64,000 nt of DNA from an uncultured Roseibium sp. (GCF_947494555.1 NZ_CANLVF010000006.1:227374-291373); one strand, 5' to 3'. Shown: positions 43,535-52,170, numbered from the stretch's first letter. Program-made: numbers and translations. The notes: generated from the sequence alone by a model not told the origin.

Positions 43535-44004
43535 GGCAGCAACTGGATATTGCCGAAAGCGGCGTCGCTGTTGAGAATATCGACGCGTTTGTTGGCGATC
43601 CGCAGAGCGCCGTCGACAACCGCGAGCTCATGGATCGCGGTCAACGCCAGCAAGAACTGTTCATCAAGCCGCGTTTCCACGTAGTGCATGGACGTGTTGG
43701 TGACGATCCTGTCTTCGGTCATCTCGTCGACAAAAGGACGCTGAATGACATGATGGCAACGGCTTTTGGGCTTCTGACTGAAGGTTCTTGCGCCATTCAG
43801 GCGCTCGACGCGCAGGCGCAGCATGAACATGTCTTCGTAGAGCAAAGACGTCACAAGATGAGGGTCTGTCTGCTTGTAATCGAGCGGCATCCAGTAGTGC
43901 CCGCCTTCCAGCCAGAGCGACAGCCACTCGTCATACCGGCCCTCGTCCAGCATGCGCGCCTCGTCATAGATGAAGTCGATGACCTGGTCTTTCGAAACAG
44001 CCAT
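43531..44004 (-). CDS. Aromatic-ring-hydroxylating dioxygenase beta subunit
   Basis: This 157-residue protein has the NTF2-like cone fold of Rieske dioxygenase beta subunits, opening with DQVIDFIYDEARMLDEGRYDEW in the usual pattern. It has a structural role in the alpha3beta3 enzyme. The ATG at 44004 overlaps the alpha stop (TGATG), which supports equal synthesis of both subunits. Confidence 0.92.
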   Translation of the reverse strand: MAVSKDQVIDFIYDEARMLDEGRYDEWLSLWLEGGHYWMPLDYKQTDPHLVTSLLYEDMFMLRLRVERLNGARTFSQKPKSRCHHVIQRPFVDEMTEDRIVTNTSMHYVETRLDEQFLLALTAIHELAVVDGALRIANKRVDILNSDAAFGNIQLLP

Positions 44005-45314
44005 CACGCATCCTCCATCGACACGGTCATGAATTTCACCCAGGCGTCGAACTGATTGCGCATCTGACGTTCCGTCGTCCCGTTTTCGACAGCCTCCTGG
44101 GAGAAGTCCTCCGCTTCGGTCCTGAGACGCTGAACGTTGACCCATTCCATGCCATTGGACATCAGCCCTTCCTGGGCCCGTTCGTACATTTCAAGGTCAT
44201 CGTGGCCGACGATGGAAGTCGGCGCATTGATCATCCGGTTGTACATGGCGGTGCGTGCGAGAAGCTGATCGGGCGCACCGACCAGGCGGTAGATGTAGCT
44301 TTCCACCAAAGTCTTGTCGGGTCCGAGCGGTATGAAATTGCGCAGCTGCTGGATCGGGCCCTTGATCATGATGTTCGGGAAATACACCGTGTTGTGGCGG
44401 TTCTCATCGAGGATCGACTTGGCACGCTCTTCGCCATAAGCCTCTGACAAGGCATCGAAATATCCCGGGATCGCGGAATAATCCGAATGGATTGAATGGT
44501 GGACGCCCGTGTGCCCGTGTCCATTCGGCCACGTGCGTATACCCATCTTCTCGAAAAACTCGTAGGGCGACATGAAGGGAGCGATGATCTCCATCGCAGG
44601 CGGGCGCGGCTCCGGATTGCCCATCTCTTCCCAGATGTTCACAGCCGTGCCGGCAGAACTTTCATGGGCAACCATCGGGTGACAGGTGTCCGTCTGGTTC
44701 TCTACCAGCATTTTCCAGTTGCACTTGTGCATATAGCGCAGCGGCGGCCCTGCAATTTCGAGCCGCCCCTCCGGCGACCGGTCGACCATATTGTCGATGG
44801 AGCTGAGGCTGTCGCCGAAATAGTCTTCAAATCCTATTCCCTCTGGCGCTAGGCGGGCAAAGACAAAGCCGCGATAGTTGCGGACAGCGCCGACGGGAGT
44901 CATGCCCTTGGCGCTCTCGCTTTCCGAAAACCCGGTATCCTCATAACCCTTCTTGAGCGGGATCGCGAGCAGACAGCCATTGGTCTTGAAGGACCAGGCG
45001 TGGTAGGGGCAGCGGAAGAATTTTCCGGTGTTTCCCACTCTGTCGATGGCTATTTTCGTGCCCTTGTGCGGGCAACGATTGAAGAGGACGTAGATCTCGC
45101 CGTCGGAGTGACGAACCTGTATCACCGGCTGGTCGCCGATCTGGGTCGTAAAATAGTCCCCCTTGTTCGGCGTCTGACTTTCATGGCCGACGAACACCCA
45201 GGTGTTCGCAAAGAGATGTTCCATCTCCAACCGGTAGATTTCCGGGCTCGTGTAGACGTCCCGGTGCACCTGCGGTCCGGTGAACATCGCGGTGATTTCG
45301 CTGGCTGTCCGCAT
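44004..45314 (-). CDS. Rieske aromatic-ring-hydroxylating dioxygenase alpha subunit
   Basis: This 436-residue oxygenase has a Rieske centre with C81, H83, C102 and H105 (CPHKG and CPYHAW) and a mononuclear iron site with H212 and H217 in DTCHPMVAHE and D209 as the bridging Asp. The start follows GGAGGAGGAGC. With the beta subunit and the reductase encoded upstream it forms a two-component dioxygenase. The operon content suggests an aromatic or indolic acid as substrate; IadDE-type indole-3-acetate dioxygenase is the leading hypothesis. Confidence 0.94.
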   Translation of the reverse strand: MRTASEITAMFTGPQVHRDVYTSPEIYRLEMEHLFANTWVFVGHESQTPNKGDYFTTQIGDQPVIQVRHSDGEIYVLFNRCPHKGTKIAIDRVGNTGKFFRCPYHAWSFKTNGCLLAIPLKKGYEDTGFSESESAKGMTPVGAVRNYRGFVFARLAPEGIGFEDYFGDSLSSIDNMVDRSPEGRLEIAGPPLRYMHKCNWKMLVENQTDTCHPMVAHESSAGTAVNIWEEMGNPEPRPPAMEIIAPFMSPYEFFEKMGIRTWPNGHGHTGVHHSIHSDYSAIPGYFDALSEAYGEERAKSILDENRHNTVYFPNIMIKGPIQQLRNFIPLGPDKTLVESYIYRLVGAPDQLLARTAMYNRMINAPTSIVGHDDLEMYERAQEGLMSNGMEWVNVQRLRTEAEDFSQEAVENGTTERQMRNQFDAWVKFMTVSMEDA

Positions 45315-45357
45315 GCTGGCTCCTCCTCCGGTCTGCGACCCTCAACGTTTGTGGCGA

Positions 45358-46290
45358 CTACAGATCAAGTACCAGGCGGGCTGACTTTGCCCGGCTGACA
45401 CAGATCTGCATGACCTTGCCGGATTCTTTTTCAGCATCAGACAGGACGACATCGCGGTGATCGGGCTCACCACTGATCACATCAGTCTGGCAGATGCCGC
45501 AATCGCCGCGCTGACAATCGTACATGACGTCCAGGCCGGCTGCCTCGAGCGCTTCGATGATCGTCTGGTCTGGTGCCACAGACACGACCTGACCGCTGCC
45601 GTGGACCTCGACTTCAAATGACGAATCCTCCGCCGATTTCTCAGGTGAACTGAAGAGCTCGACATGCACCGCATCATCCGCAATACCGGCCTGCGACGCA
45701 GCCGTACGTGCGGCGTCAATCATGCCCTTTGGCCCGCAGATATAGAGATGTGTGGCCGTTTCCTGAGCGCTCAGCAGCTTTGACAGATCGAGTGGGGACT
45801 GGTCGTCAAAATGCAGCGTGACAGCGCTCCCGAATGCAGTCTTCAGGGCTTCCGCGAACCCCATTCGCTCTTCGGTCCGGGCGCAGTAGTGTAGCTGGAA
45901 GGATCTCCCCGCCGCCTGCAGCCGCGTTGCCATCGATATCAGGGGCGTGATGCCAATGCCACCCGCCAAAAGCAGAGTGTGGGGCGCGCTCTCAATGAGC
46001 TGGAAGTCATTCTTGGGACGAGACGCCGACACTTCATCGCCGGGGGAAAGCGCGTGCATCGCCTTTGATCCGCCCTCGCCATCTTCCTCCCGCTGGACCG
46101 CGATTGTGTAGAATTGCGAAGCCTCGGGCCAATCGATCAAGGAATAGCTACGGGTGCCCGGCGAACCGAGATCGAAATCGATATGCGCGCCCGGCTCGTA
46201 ACCGGGTAACATTCCGCCTGCCTGTTCGCGAAACCTGAAAACACGGATTGTTTCCGTTTCCGGTTCCACACTTTCAAGAACAAGTTTCAC
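45358..46290 (-). CDS. Dioxygenase reductase with FMN/NAD domains and C-terminal 2Fe-2S ferredoxin domain
   Basis: This 310-residue phthalate dioxygenase reductase/VanB-type protein has a flavin-binding barrel with RSYSL (about 48-52), an NAD domain with GGIGITP, and a C-terminal plant-type ferredoxin with CQRGDCGIC and a fourth Cys in QICVS. It supplies electrons to the Rieske enzyme encoded 43 bases downstream. It starts with GTG at 46290 behind GAGGAGGGA and is the first gene of the operon; a perfect palindrome lies 23 bases upstream. Confidence 0.93.
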   Translation of the reverse strand: MKLVLESVEPETETIRVFRFREQAGGMLPGYEPGAHIDFDLGSPGTRSYSLIDWPEASQFYTIAVQREEDGEGGSKAMHALSPGDEVSASRPKNDFQLIESAPHTLLLAGGIGITPLISMATRLQAAGRSFQLHYCARTEERMGFAEALKTAFGSAVTLHFDDQSPLDLSKLLSAQETATHLYICGPKGMIDAARTAASQAGIADDAVHVELFSSPEKSAEDSSFEVEVHGSGQVVSVAPDQTIIEALEAAGLDVMYDCQRGDCGICQTDVISGEPDHRDVVLSDAEKESGKVMQICVSRAKSARLVLDL

Positions 46291-46627
46291 CGGCGTCCCT
46301 CCTCTTCATAAAATATGAAATTTCATATAACTTGAGTCAAGCCTCTTTTTTTCCGAAATGTTCCGGGCTAAACGAAAAGCGGTTTCGCAGGTATTTCAAC
46401 GCGGCAGACAAAACTCATCCTGAGGAGGACCGGCAAGGTCCGTCTCGAAGAATGGGCCGCAAACGCCGAATATTTGACCTATCCTTCGAGACGCTGCCAA
46501 CGCAGCTCCTTCGGATGAGGGATGTGGTCATTGCCTGATAAGCGTGAACCACAACCCGGTGCAGCATTTGAGGATTGCAGTCTGGTACAAGAGCCTTGAA
46601 TATAATCGCTCACGTCGGGGACACTCA
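46291..46627. promoter_or_regulatory. Divergent control region of the dioxygenase operon and marR with operator ATATGAAATTTCATAT (46313-46328)
   Basis: This 337-base gap contains a perfect 16-base palindrome at 46313-46328, 23 bases before the reductase start codon, typical of a MarR repressor site near the transcription start. A 14/16 copy precedes the TRAP operon. The rest of the gap is filled mainly by a 106-base palindromic repeat described separately. I see no gene in it. Confidence 0.72.
46414..46519. repeat. Interspersed palindromic repeat element (about 106 bases)
   Basis: The element begins CTCATCCTGAGGAG and ends CTCCTTCGGATGAG, inverted copies matching at 12 of 14 positions. Inside, GTCTCGAAGAAT (46442-46453) pairs with ATCCTTCGAGAC (46481-46492) at 11 of 12. 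The sequence resembles palindromic intergenic repeats with TCATCCTGAGGAG ends found in many alphaproteobacteria. It carries no gene and would fold into a long hairpin in RNA. Confidence 0.75.
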
Positions 46628-47086
46628 TTGGCACAGGCACCGGGAAAATTCGTTTCTTCTTACCTGCTTTATCTTCTGGCGGCCTCGAGCGAGGCGGCCA
46701 GCCATCAGTTTCACGCGCGCGTGCGTGAACTCGGGCTGCGCGTTCCCGAATGGCGCGTGCTGGCCTGCCTGTTCGATCAGGACGGGCTCATGATCACGCA
46801 GTTGGCGCGGTTTTCCCTTATGGAACAGTCTCGCATGACCCGCATCGTCGATCAGATGGAAAAGCGGGGGCTGGTCGCGCGCAGAAGCGATCAGGGAGAT
46901 GGCCGACGCGTACGGGTCTATCTGACCAGCGAGGGTCAGGCGCTGAGCGAACGGCTTGTCGAAGAGGCCCAGGACCACGAAGACAATTTGCTTTCCGCCC
47001 TGAGTCCCGCCGACGCGGAGAGGATCAAACCTTCATTGGTGCGCTTGCTGGGCGCGCTCGAGTCCACGCTGATTTCGAATGAATGA
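46628..47086 (+). CDS. MarR-family transcriptional regulator
   Basis: This protein of about 152 residues has the MarR winged helix (about 35-105, VPEWRVLACLFDQDGLMITQL and the wing RRSDQGDGRRVRVYLT). The chosen start is TTG 46628, six bases after GGGGA; an open frame extends back to GTG 46544 through the repeat element and is unlike the family. It is divergent from the dioxygenase operon and should bind the ATATGAAATTTCATAT palindrome, being released by a pathway acid. MarR regulators also control known indole-3-acetate catabolic loci. Confidence 0.88.
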   Translation: MAQAPGKFVSSYLLYLLAASSEAASHQFHARVRELGLRVPEWRVLACLFDQDGLMITQLARFSLMEQSRMTRIVDQMEKRGLVARRSDQGDGRRVRVYLTSEGQALSERLVEEAQDHEDNLLSALSPADAERIKPSLVRLLGALESTLISNE

Positions 47087-47134
47087 ACCGAAAGGAGATG
47101 CGCGACTGCTTACGCGAATCTTCTAGCGGTAAGA

Positions 47135-47938
47135 TCAGAAGAGATACCGGCTTTCCAGCAGCAGGCCATAGCGCTGATAGTTCTGTTCAAAGACGACTTT
47201 CTCACCGGTAAAGACATAGCGGCGGTCGAAATTCGACTGAAGCCACCAGTAGCGCCCACCAACGCCGATCTGCCAGTTGTTCGTGACATCGAAATTGAGC
47301 ATCGCATCGGCCTCGACACCATATGTCCAGTTGCTTTCCCATGTTTCGACGCGGTTGTGGCTCCATGGTACGGCCGCTACATCGAAGGACCAGCTGAATC
47401 GATCGCTGAAATCGCCTTCGGCCGTCAAGCCGACACGGAGAGCATGCCATTGGCGCCTCTGCTCGATAACGGTGTTCCTATCCACGGCATCAATACTGTC
47501 ATTCAAGTAGTGATACCCGACGAAACCCTTCATCTGGATCTGGCCGTTCGCAAATTCGGCAAACCGCCAGCCTCCGTCTACGACCACATATCCGAGAGCC
47601 GTTTCTTCCAGGTCACCGCTCGGATTGGTGTAGAAGTCACCCTCTCCACCCGAGTTTCGGCCCAAACCTGCATAGCCGCGCACGAATATTTTCGTTGTCA
47701 GGTCTTCCAGCTCGCCAACAATCTCTGCAGTGTGTGAGGACACGCCATCAACATTGTTCCAGTTGAAGTCGCCTGTATCCATCTCCGAATTGTTCTGGCT
47801 GTACCAGTATCGGAGACCGATACTGCCCCGCAGCGTAGATGCCTGATATTGCGACGTTGCGGGCGTGTTGTAGTCCGCCGCTTGAGACGCTCCCGACAAT
47901 AAACACGCAAATAGGATAAGAGAAACTCTTCCGATCAT
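47135..47938 (-). CDS. Predicted outer membrane beta-barrel protein
   Basis: This 267-residue protein has a signal peptide (end near SQAAD) and alternating aromatic/hydrophobic strands (LRGSIGLRYWYS, WQIGVGGRYWWL), and ends in a phenylalanine (ESRYLF), as outer membrane barrels do. The family is not recognised beyond an opacity/OmpA-barrel-like protein, possibly related to omptin-type barrels of eight to ten strands. It is convergent with marR and shows no operon partner, so its role is open. Confidence 0.72.
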   Translation of the reverse strand: MIGRVSLILFACLLSGASQAADYNTPATSQYQASTLRGSIGLRYWYSQNNSEMDTGDFNWNNVDGVSSHTAEIVGELEDLTTKIFVRGYAGLGRNSGGEGDFYTNPSGDLEETALGYVVVDGGWRFAEFANGQIQMKGFVGYHYLNDSIDAVDRNTVIEQRRQWHALRVGLTAEGDFSDRFSWSFDVAAVPWSHNRVETWESNWTYGVEADAMLNFDVTNNWQIGVGGRYWWLQSNFDRRYVFTGEKVVFEQNYQRYGLLLESRYLF

Positions 47939-48116
47939 AGCCCCTGCACCGGTAAGTATTTATGCGCGGGATTCGCGCTAAAGATGCAGGTATCTTTTGC
48001 AACTTATGGTTAATGGAGTATGAAAATATTGCCCTGTGGCGCTGCTTTTGCACGCGCTGCTGCACCACCTGCGGCTCGCATGGCAGCATCGCTGCGTAAT
48101 GTGTTCGGGACGCCTG

Positions 48117-48542
48117 TCAAACAAACACGTGGAGCAACATGGGTGTTACTCCAAAAGCGACGACAAAGCTGATACCCAGCCAACCCGGTACCACCAGATA
48201 AGACTTTTGTGGCTTGTTTTTGTTGTAGAAAACTCTGGCGGTGTTTGGTGTAGGCCTTTCGATATATTTGCGCTGGTACTCCAAAAGAAACCTGACATTG
48301 TGCGATGCGGTCATGTAAAACGGGCTGACGCGATGGCCTTCATACTGTTTTCCGTCGACTTCATAGGTATAGGTCGCCTTGGAGAAATATTGCCGGTCAC
48401 CAGCAATTGCATCCGAGTGCCAGGCCGACACTTCGTCGCTGTGAAGCTGACCGATGACGCTCGGCCAATTCCGCAATCTGAAGCAGTAGATAAGTGAGTA
48501 TGTTGCCGCCAGAAGAAAATAAAGAGCTACGAGCAGGAACAG
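48117..48542 (-). CDS. DUF3592-like membrane protein with unclear start
   Basis: The protein has a soluble central domain of the DUF3592 type (TYTYEVDGKQYEGHRVSP, then RVFYNKNKPQKS) and a C-terminal membrane helix (about 20 residues before the end). In the same frame, upstream of a TTG at 48476, lies a clear N-terminal membrane helix (LFLLVALYFLLAATYSLIY), needed for the usual two-helix layout, but no ATG, GTG or TTG precedes it; a CTG at 48542 behind AGGAG is the only candidate. The gene may use CTG or may be 5'-damaged. Confidence 0.6.
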   Translation of the reverse strand: MFLLVALYFLLAATYSLIYCFRLRNWPSVIGQLHSDEVSAWHSDAIAGDRQYFSKATYTYEVDGKQYEGHRVSPFYMTASHNVRFLLEYQRKYIERPTPNTARVFYNKNKPQKSYLVVPGWLGISFVVAFGVTPMLLHVFV

Positions 48543-48828
48543 GCTTTCCGGATCTCCTGCTGCAGATCGTCGAAATACTTTTCCAGTGAACCGCTCAAAC
48601 CAAAATACTCTCTTCTCAAGCCGCGCTAACGCGCGGTCTCACTCGGATACAGAAAGCCAATCGGAAGTGTTGTTGGATTTCCGTCAGCAGGTATGGCGAT
48701 CATTTCCGGCAAGTCCTAAGAAATCCTGTCTGCGCGCGGGAAACGCTTAAGCGCCCCGTGGTTCTGACCCATATCCGCTCCCGGCACGGGCGATGGATTT
48801 CGTCCGGCGTTTCCTGGCCATCGAAGTC

Positions 48829-49569
48829 TCATCCCCGGATGCGGAGACGCTCGAGATAAACGTTGTTGCTGAGACCACCGATGGTCAGTCCGGCATACCC
48901 GGCTGCCAGATGCGCGGGGTGCGTCTCGGACTTAAGTGCATCCACATGCTGGATTTCCAAAACCGTATAGGGCCGCTGGTAAACCCAGGTGCGGTTCACG
49001 ACTGCCCTGATATCCGCGTTCGGTGGCACCTCATCCGTAAAAGCATAAAAGTAAAGGGTGAACCCAAATGGTTCTACCGGCTGGATCGAAAGCGGTGTCA
49101 TTCCCCAGCCAAGCAAGTCAGGCTCAATGGCGGAAATGTCTGCAGTACGAAGTGTCACGAGACTGAGATGCGCTCCACCGCCAAGGCGGGTCCTGTCAAC
49201 AGGGATGTCGGGCCGTTCCCCCTGGAACCAGTGGTCGATCAGCTCAATCGTGAACCCTTCCGGATCGACCGCTTTTGCAAGATATCCAACATCACGAAAC
49301 TGCTTCGGCTCCGAACAAGGCACGCCACGTGCCTTTAGCTGAGAAATCGCGAGTTCGATGTTCGGGACTGAAAGCGCTATTTTCCAATAAAGATCAGCAC
49401 CTTGCGGCTTGTAAGGCGCGTCGGCTCTGACAAAGTGAATACCGGTTTCCGGGCTGCCGAATCCGACACGCCCGTCTCCCTGATCAGACATACCCAGGAC
49501 GTCACAGTAAAAATGCCTCTGCGCCTCCGGGTCGACGACGGCCAATGTGAGTGTGTCAATTCCAGCCAT
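48829..49569 (-). CDS. VOC/glyoxalase-family protein with two VOC domains
   Basis: This 246-residue protein has two vicinal-oxygen-chelate modules, the first at about 3-115 (IDTLTLAVVDPEAQRHFYCDVLGM, with DPEGFTIELIDHW at its end) and the second at about 130-240. A metal site is likely from His/Glu residues but cannot be fixed from this sequence alone. The start follows AGGA. Its gene lies 41 bases after the NTF2-like gene on the same strand, so the two may be co-transcribed. The substrate is unknown. Confidence 0.82.
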   Translation of the reverse strand: MAGIDTLTLAVVDPEAQRHFYCDVLGMSDQGDGRVGFGSPETGIHFVRADAPYKPQGADLYWKIALSVPNIELAISQLKARGVPCSEPKQFRDVGYLAKAVDPEGFTIELIDHWFQGERPDIPVDRTRLGGGAHLSLVTLRTADISAIEPDLLGWGMTPLSIQPVEPFGFTLYFYAFTDEVPPNADIRAVVNRTWVYQRPYTVLEIQHVDALKSETHPAHLAAGYAGLTIGGLSNNVYLERLRIRG

Positions 49570-49610
49570 GGTGTTGTCCTGATCAGAGGGAGACGGGAGC
49601 GGTCGGTCCG

Positions 49611-50075
49611 TTACTGGGCGATCTCGAAATGGTCTTCACGAAGACGCGCTTTGCCATCGGGCTGAAGCACCCAAAGCTCGTTTGTGATAATCCCCTGAGC
49701 ATTGTTCATCTTCCACTCGGCAGAAATGCTCACAGACTTGAGCGATCTGTCCGCCACCCTTGCGACCGTATTATAGTAGACCACGTCATCGAAACCCTTG
49801 GCGATGATGTCTTCCCAAAAGGCTTCAATGGCCTGGCGTCCCTTGAAGGTGCCGAAGGGCTTGGCCACCATGACAGCGTCTTCCTCATAAAGTGCGGCAG
49901 CGGCCGCCGCATCACCCGCGTTGAATGCATCACGCCAGGCACGACTGGCCTCAGCCACGGCTGTGCTCAATTCAAATTCGGAGGCGGCACGCGTCTCGGC
50001 GTCGCCAGCGAGTGTCTGTCCGGTCAGGGCGGTTCCAATGGCGAGCGCAATGGCCAGTGTACGTATCGATTTCAT
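49611..50075 (-). CDS. Exported NTF2-like (DUF4440/SnoaL-type) protein
   Basis: This 154-residue protein has a signal peptide (end near TLAGD) and a single NTF2-like cone domain with the typical AWRDAFNAGDAAAAAALYEEDAVM segment and KGRQAIEAFWEDI. Family members bind small ligands or act as isomerases or lyases. It is divergent from the LysR gene across 164 bases, so that regulator is its probable controller, and it may share an mRNA with the VOC gene downstream. Confidence 0.82.
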   Translation of the reverse strand: MKSIRTLAIALAIGTALTGQTLAGDAETRAASEFELSTAVAEASRAWRDAFNAGDAAAAAALYEEDAVMVAKPFGTFKGRQAIEAFWEDIIAKGFDDVVYYNTVARVADRSLKSVSISAEWKMNNAQGIITNELWVLQPDGKARLREDHFEIAQ

Positions 50076-50239
50076 GTGTTTTCTCCAAATAACGGGCGTA
50101 TTCAGTGTTGCGTTTAATGTGAGAGTTCAGAGCCAGCGGACTGACGGCAAGAAAATGAGATATTGAGATTGTTTTAAAAACAGGGCAAAACTGAACATAT
50201 TATTCATAAAATGAGAACAGTCTAACATTACTGTCTACC

Positions 50240-51169
50240 TTGCCATTGAGCTTTGTCACGATCGTTGAAACAGGTTCGATCACGCGCGCTGCAGAGAAGC
50301 TTTCGCTTGCCAAATCGGCCGTAAGTCAGAATTTGAAACGGCTGGAAGAAGAACTCGGTGTGCAATTGGCGCGCAGGACAACCCGGCGCCTGACGCTCAC
50401 ACCCGCAGGCGAGCGCTATTACCAGCGCTGCAAGGATGTTCTCACGCTCTCAAAACAGGCGGCGACGGAGATGGAGACGTTTGGTGCAAAGCCATCGGGT
50501 CCGATGACGATCACCGCGCCCCATGCGCTGATTGCGCCGCTTATCGCGCCCGCAATGGCAAGCCTTGCACGGCAATACCCGGACTTGCGGCCAACCCTGA
50601 TCGCCGACGACACACGCCTCGACCTCGTCGCGGATCAAATAGATCTGTCTGTCAGTGTCGGGAAATTGAGCGACAGCACATTGCGTGCGCGCCGTATCGG
50701 CGAATTGCGGGACGTTTTGTGCGCTGCGCCGTCGCTCTTGGCCAACGCGCCTTCACGCGGCGACCCAGCCTTTGCCGATTGGATCCGCTCGATGTCTTAT
50801 ATTGCGCATACACGCGAGCCGTCCGTCATCGAACACAAAATACCCGCGTCAACCTTGTCGAAAGAAGCCCGACTGGATTTCGATCCGGTATTCCGGGGCA
50901 ATACGATCGAAGCGATTGCCGCGCTTACGCGACAGGGACTGGGCATATCACTGCTTCCCGATATCAGTATCAGCGACGAACTTTCCTCCGGACGACTCAT
51001 CTGTCTTTGCGATGAAGTTCTTCCAGATCCAACACCGGTCTATGCGGTTCACCCATATGATGCGATGGTGCCGAAATCCGTTGCCGCCGCAATAGATGCC
51101 TTGCGAACCGCGTTCGCAACGGTAAAGCGCGAAGCCGCTGTCAGGTCCGGCCGAACCGGACTTCAGTAA
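50240..51169 (+). CDS. LysR-family transcriptional regulator
   Basis: This 309-residue protein has an N-terminal helix-turn-helix (GSITRAAEKLSLAKSAVSQNLKRLEEELG) and a LysR substrate domain (about 80-290). It is of the CrgA-like group. The only good start is TTG at 50240, which leaves the protein about five residues shorter than usual before FVTIVETGS; no ribosome site is visible, so the exact start is doubtful. It is divergent from the NTF2-like/VOC pair, the likely target. Confidence 0.87.
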   Translation: MPLSFVTIVETGSITRAAEKLSLAKSAVSQNLKRLEEELGVQLARRTTRRLTLTPAGERYYQRCKDVLTLSKQAATEMETFGAKPSGPMTITAPHALIAPLIAPAMASLARQYPDLRPTLIADDTRLDLVADQIDLSVSVGKLSDSTLRARRIGELRDVLCAAPSLLANAPSRGDPAFADWIRSMSYIAHTREPSVIEHKIPASTLSKEARLDFDPVFRGNTIEAIAALTRQGLGISLLPDISISDELSSGRLICLCDEVLPDPTPVYAVHPYDAMVPKSVAAAIDALRTAFATVKREAAVRSGRTGLQ

Positions 51170-51190
51170 CAGCAGCTCCGCGCTTCGCAC

Positions 51191-51787
51191 CTAGTCCAAT
51201 TCCTTGATCAGCAACAGCACGTCGCCGGTGTAGTAGGGCTGGCAGGGGTGCGACCGGACAGGCACCTTTTCATGCAGCTTGTAACCGAGGCGCTGGTAGA
51301 GACGCACAGCCCCGGTGTTCTGGGCATAAACCTGAATGCTCATCGCAGACGTGCCGTTTTCCCGCGCAAGGCGTTCCGCCGCAGCGAGCAGAGAGCTGCC
51401 GAGCCCCTGACCGCGGTGCCCGGGAAACGTTGCGAGCGCGTTGATGTACCAGGTTCCGACCGAGTGTTTCTCCAGCTCCACGAAGGGAGCGATCGGCGCG
51501 GGAAGTGCTTCGGGATCGTCTTCCGGGGTGGCGTCGATGAGATAGCTCAGGACCATACCGGTGACTTCGGCCTGGCGTTCCGACACAAGCGCATTGGTGT
51601 AGGAAAATCCGCCCGAGGGTCTTTGTGCGCGCTCGGTGCCGACATCGAGCGATGTCTGCCCGCTTTCGCAGGCCCGGCTCCAAAGCCAGTTGGGAATGCC
51701 TTCGCCCGCAATATCTATCAGTCTGGCAAGTGCCGCAGCATCCTCGACGCTGGCTTGCCGGATTAGGGGACTGGATTGAAAGTTCAT
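51191..51787 (-). CDS. GNAT-family N-acetyltransferase
   Basis: This 198-residue protein has the GNAT fold with the acetyl-CoA pyrophosphate loop in GHRGQGLGSSLL (motif A) and motif B in NTGAVRLYQRLGYKL. Substrate specificity is unknown. It is convergent with the LysR gene, and the small secreted protein gene is 68 bases upstream on the same strand. Confidence 0.88.
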   Translation of the reverse strand: MNFQSSPLIRQASVEDAAALARLIDIAGEGIPNWLWSRACESGQTSLDVGTERAQRPSGGFSYTNALVSERQAEVTGMVLSYLIDATPEDDPEALPAPIAPFVELEKHSVGTWYINALATFPGHRGQGLGSSLLAAAERLARENGTSAMSIQVYAQNTGAVRLYQRLGYKLHEKVPVRSHPCQPYYTGDVLLLIKELD

Positions 51788-51855
51788 TATGTTGGCTCGT
51801 CTGTTTTAAAAAAATGTGTGCGACCGGTGTTCGACCGGTCTGCATGCCGATTTGG

Positions 51856-52170
51856 TCAATGCACCGGGACAGGACCGACGGGGCCGCCGGAGTCCCAGTC
51901 GAGGTGAGAACGGTCGTCAACCAGGGATTGGCCGGAAAGCGGAGACTCACCGGATCCGGACGGAACGGAAGAAGCTCGCATTTGGCCGTCAGATTTCTGC
52001 CGGGCAATGACGTCTCCCGGGTTCGAGGGAGCTTGCTGTTTCAGATCACCGACCGACTTGATCGAAGGTGACTGGCCAGTCGAGACCATAGACGACATGG
52101 GAGCGCCGGACTGCGCCGGTCCGGCCAGCAAAAATATCATTCCAGTGGACAAAACAAGTGATTTCAACAT
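51856..52170 (-). CDS. Small secreted protein of unknown function
   Basis: This 104-residue protein starts at ATG 52170 behind GGAGTG, with a clear signal peptide (MLKSLVLSTGMIFLLAG, end near AQSGA). The mature part is low in hydrophobic residues and rich in Ser, Gly, Pro and Gln, with no cysteine, so it is probably disordered. I do not recognise a family. It sits 46 bases after the homocysteine methyltransferase-like gene and may be part of its transcript. Confidence 0.62.
   Translation of the reverse strand: MLKSLVLSTGMIFLLAGPAQSGAPMSSMVSTGQSPSIKSVGDLKQQAPSNPGDVIARQKSDGQMRASSVPSGSGESPLSGQSLVDDRSHLDWDSGGPVGPVPVH

Noticed and set aside
46544..46627. Longer N-terminus for the MarR protein beginning at GTG 46544
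   Set aside because: It has no ribosome site and follows directly on the palindromic repeat; TTG 46628 has a good site and gives a normal MarR length.
48621..48636. Hairpin CCGCGC-TAAC-GCGCGG as a terminator
   Set aside because: The stem is short, has no U tract and lies about 190 bases from the nearest upstream gene end.
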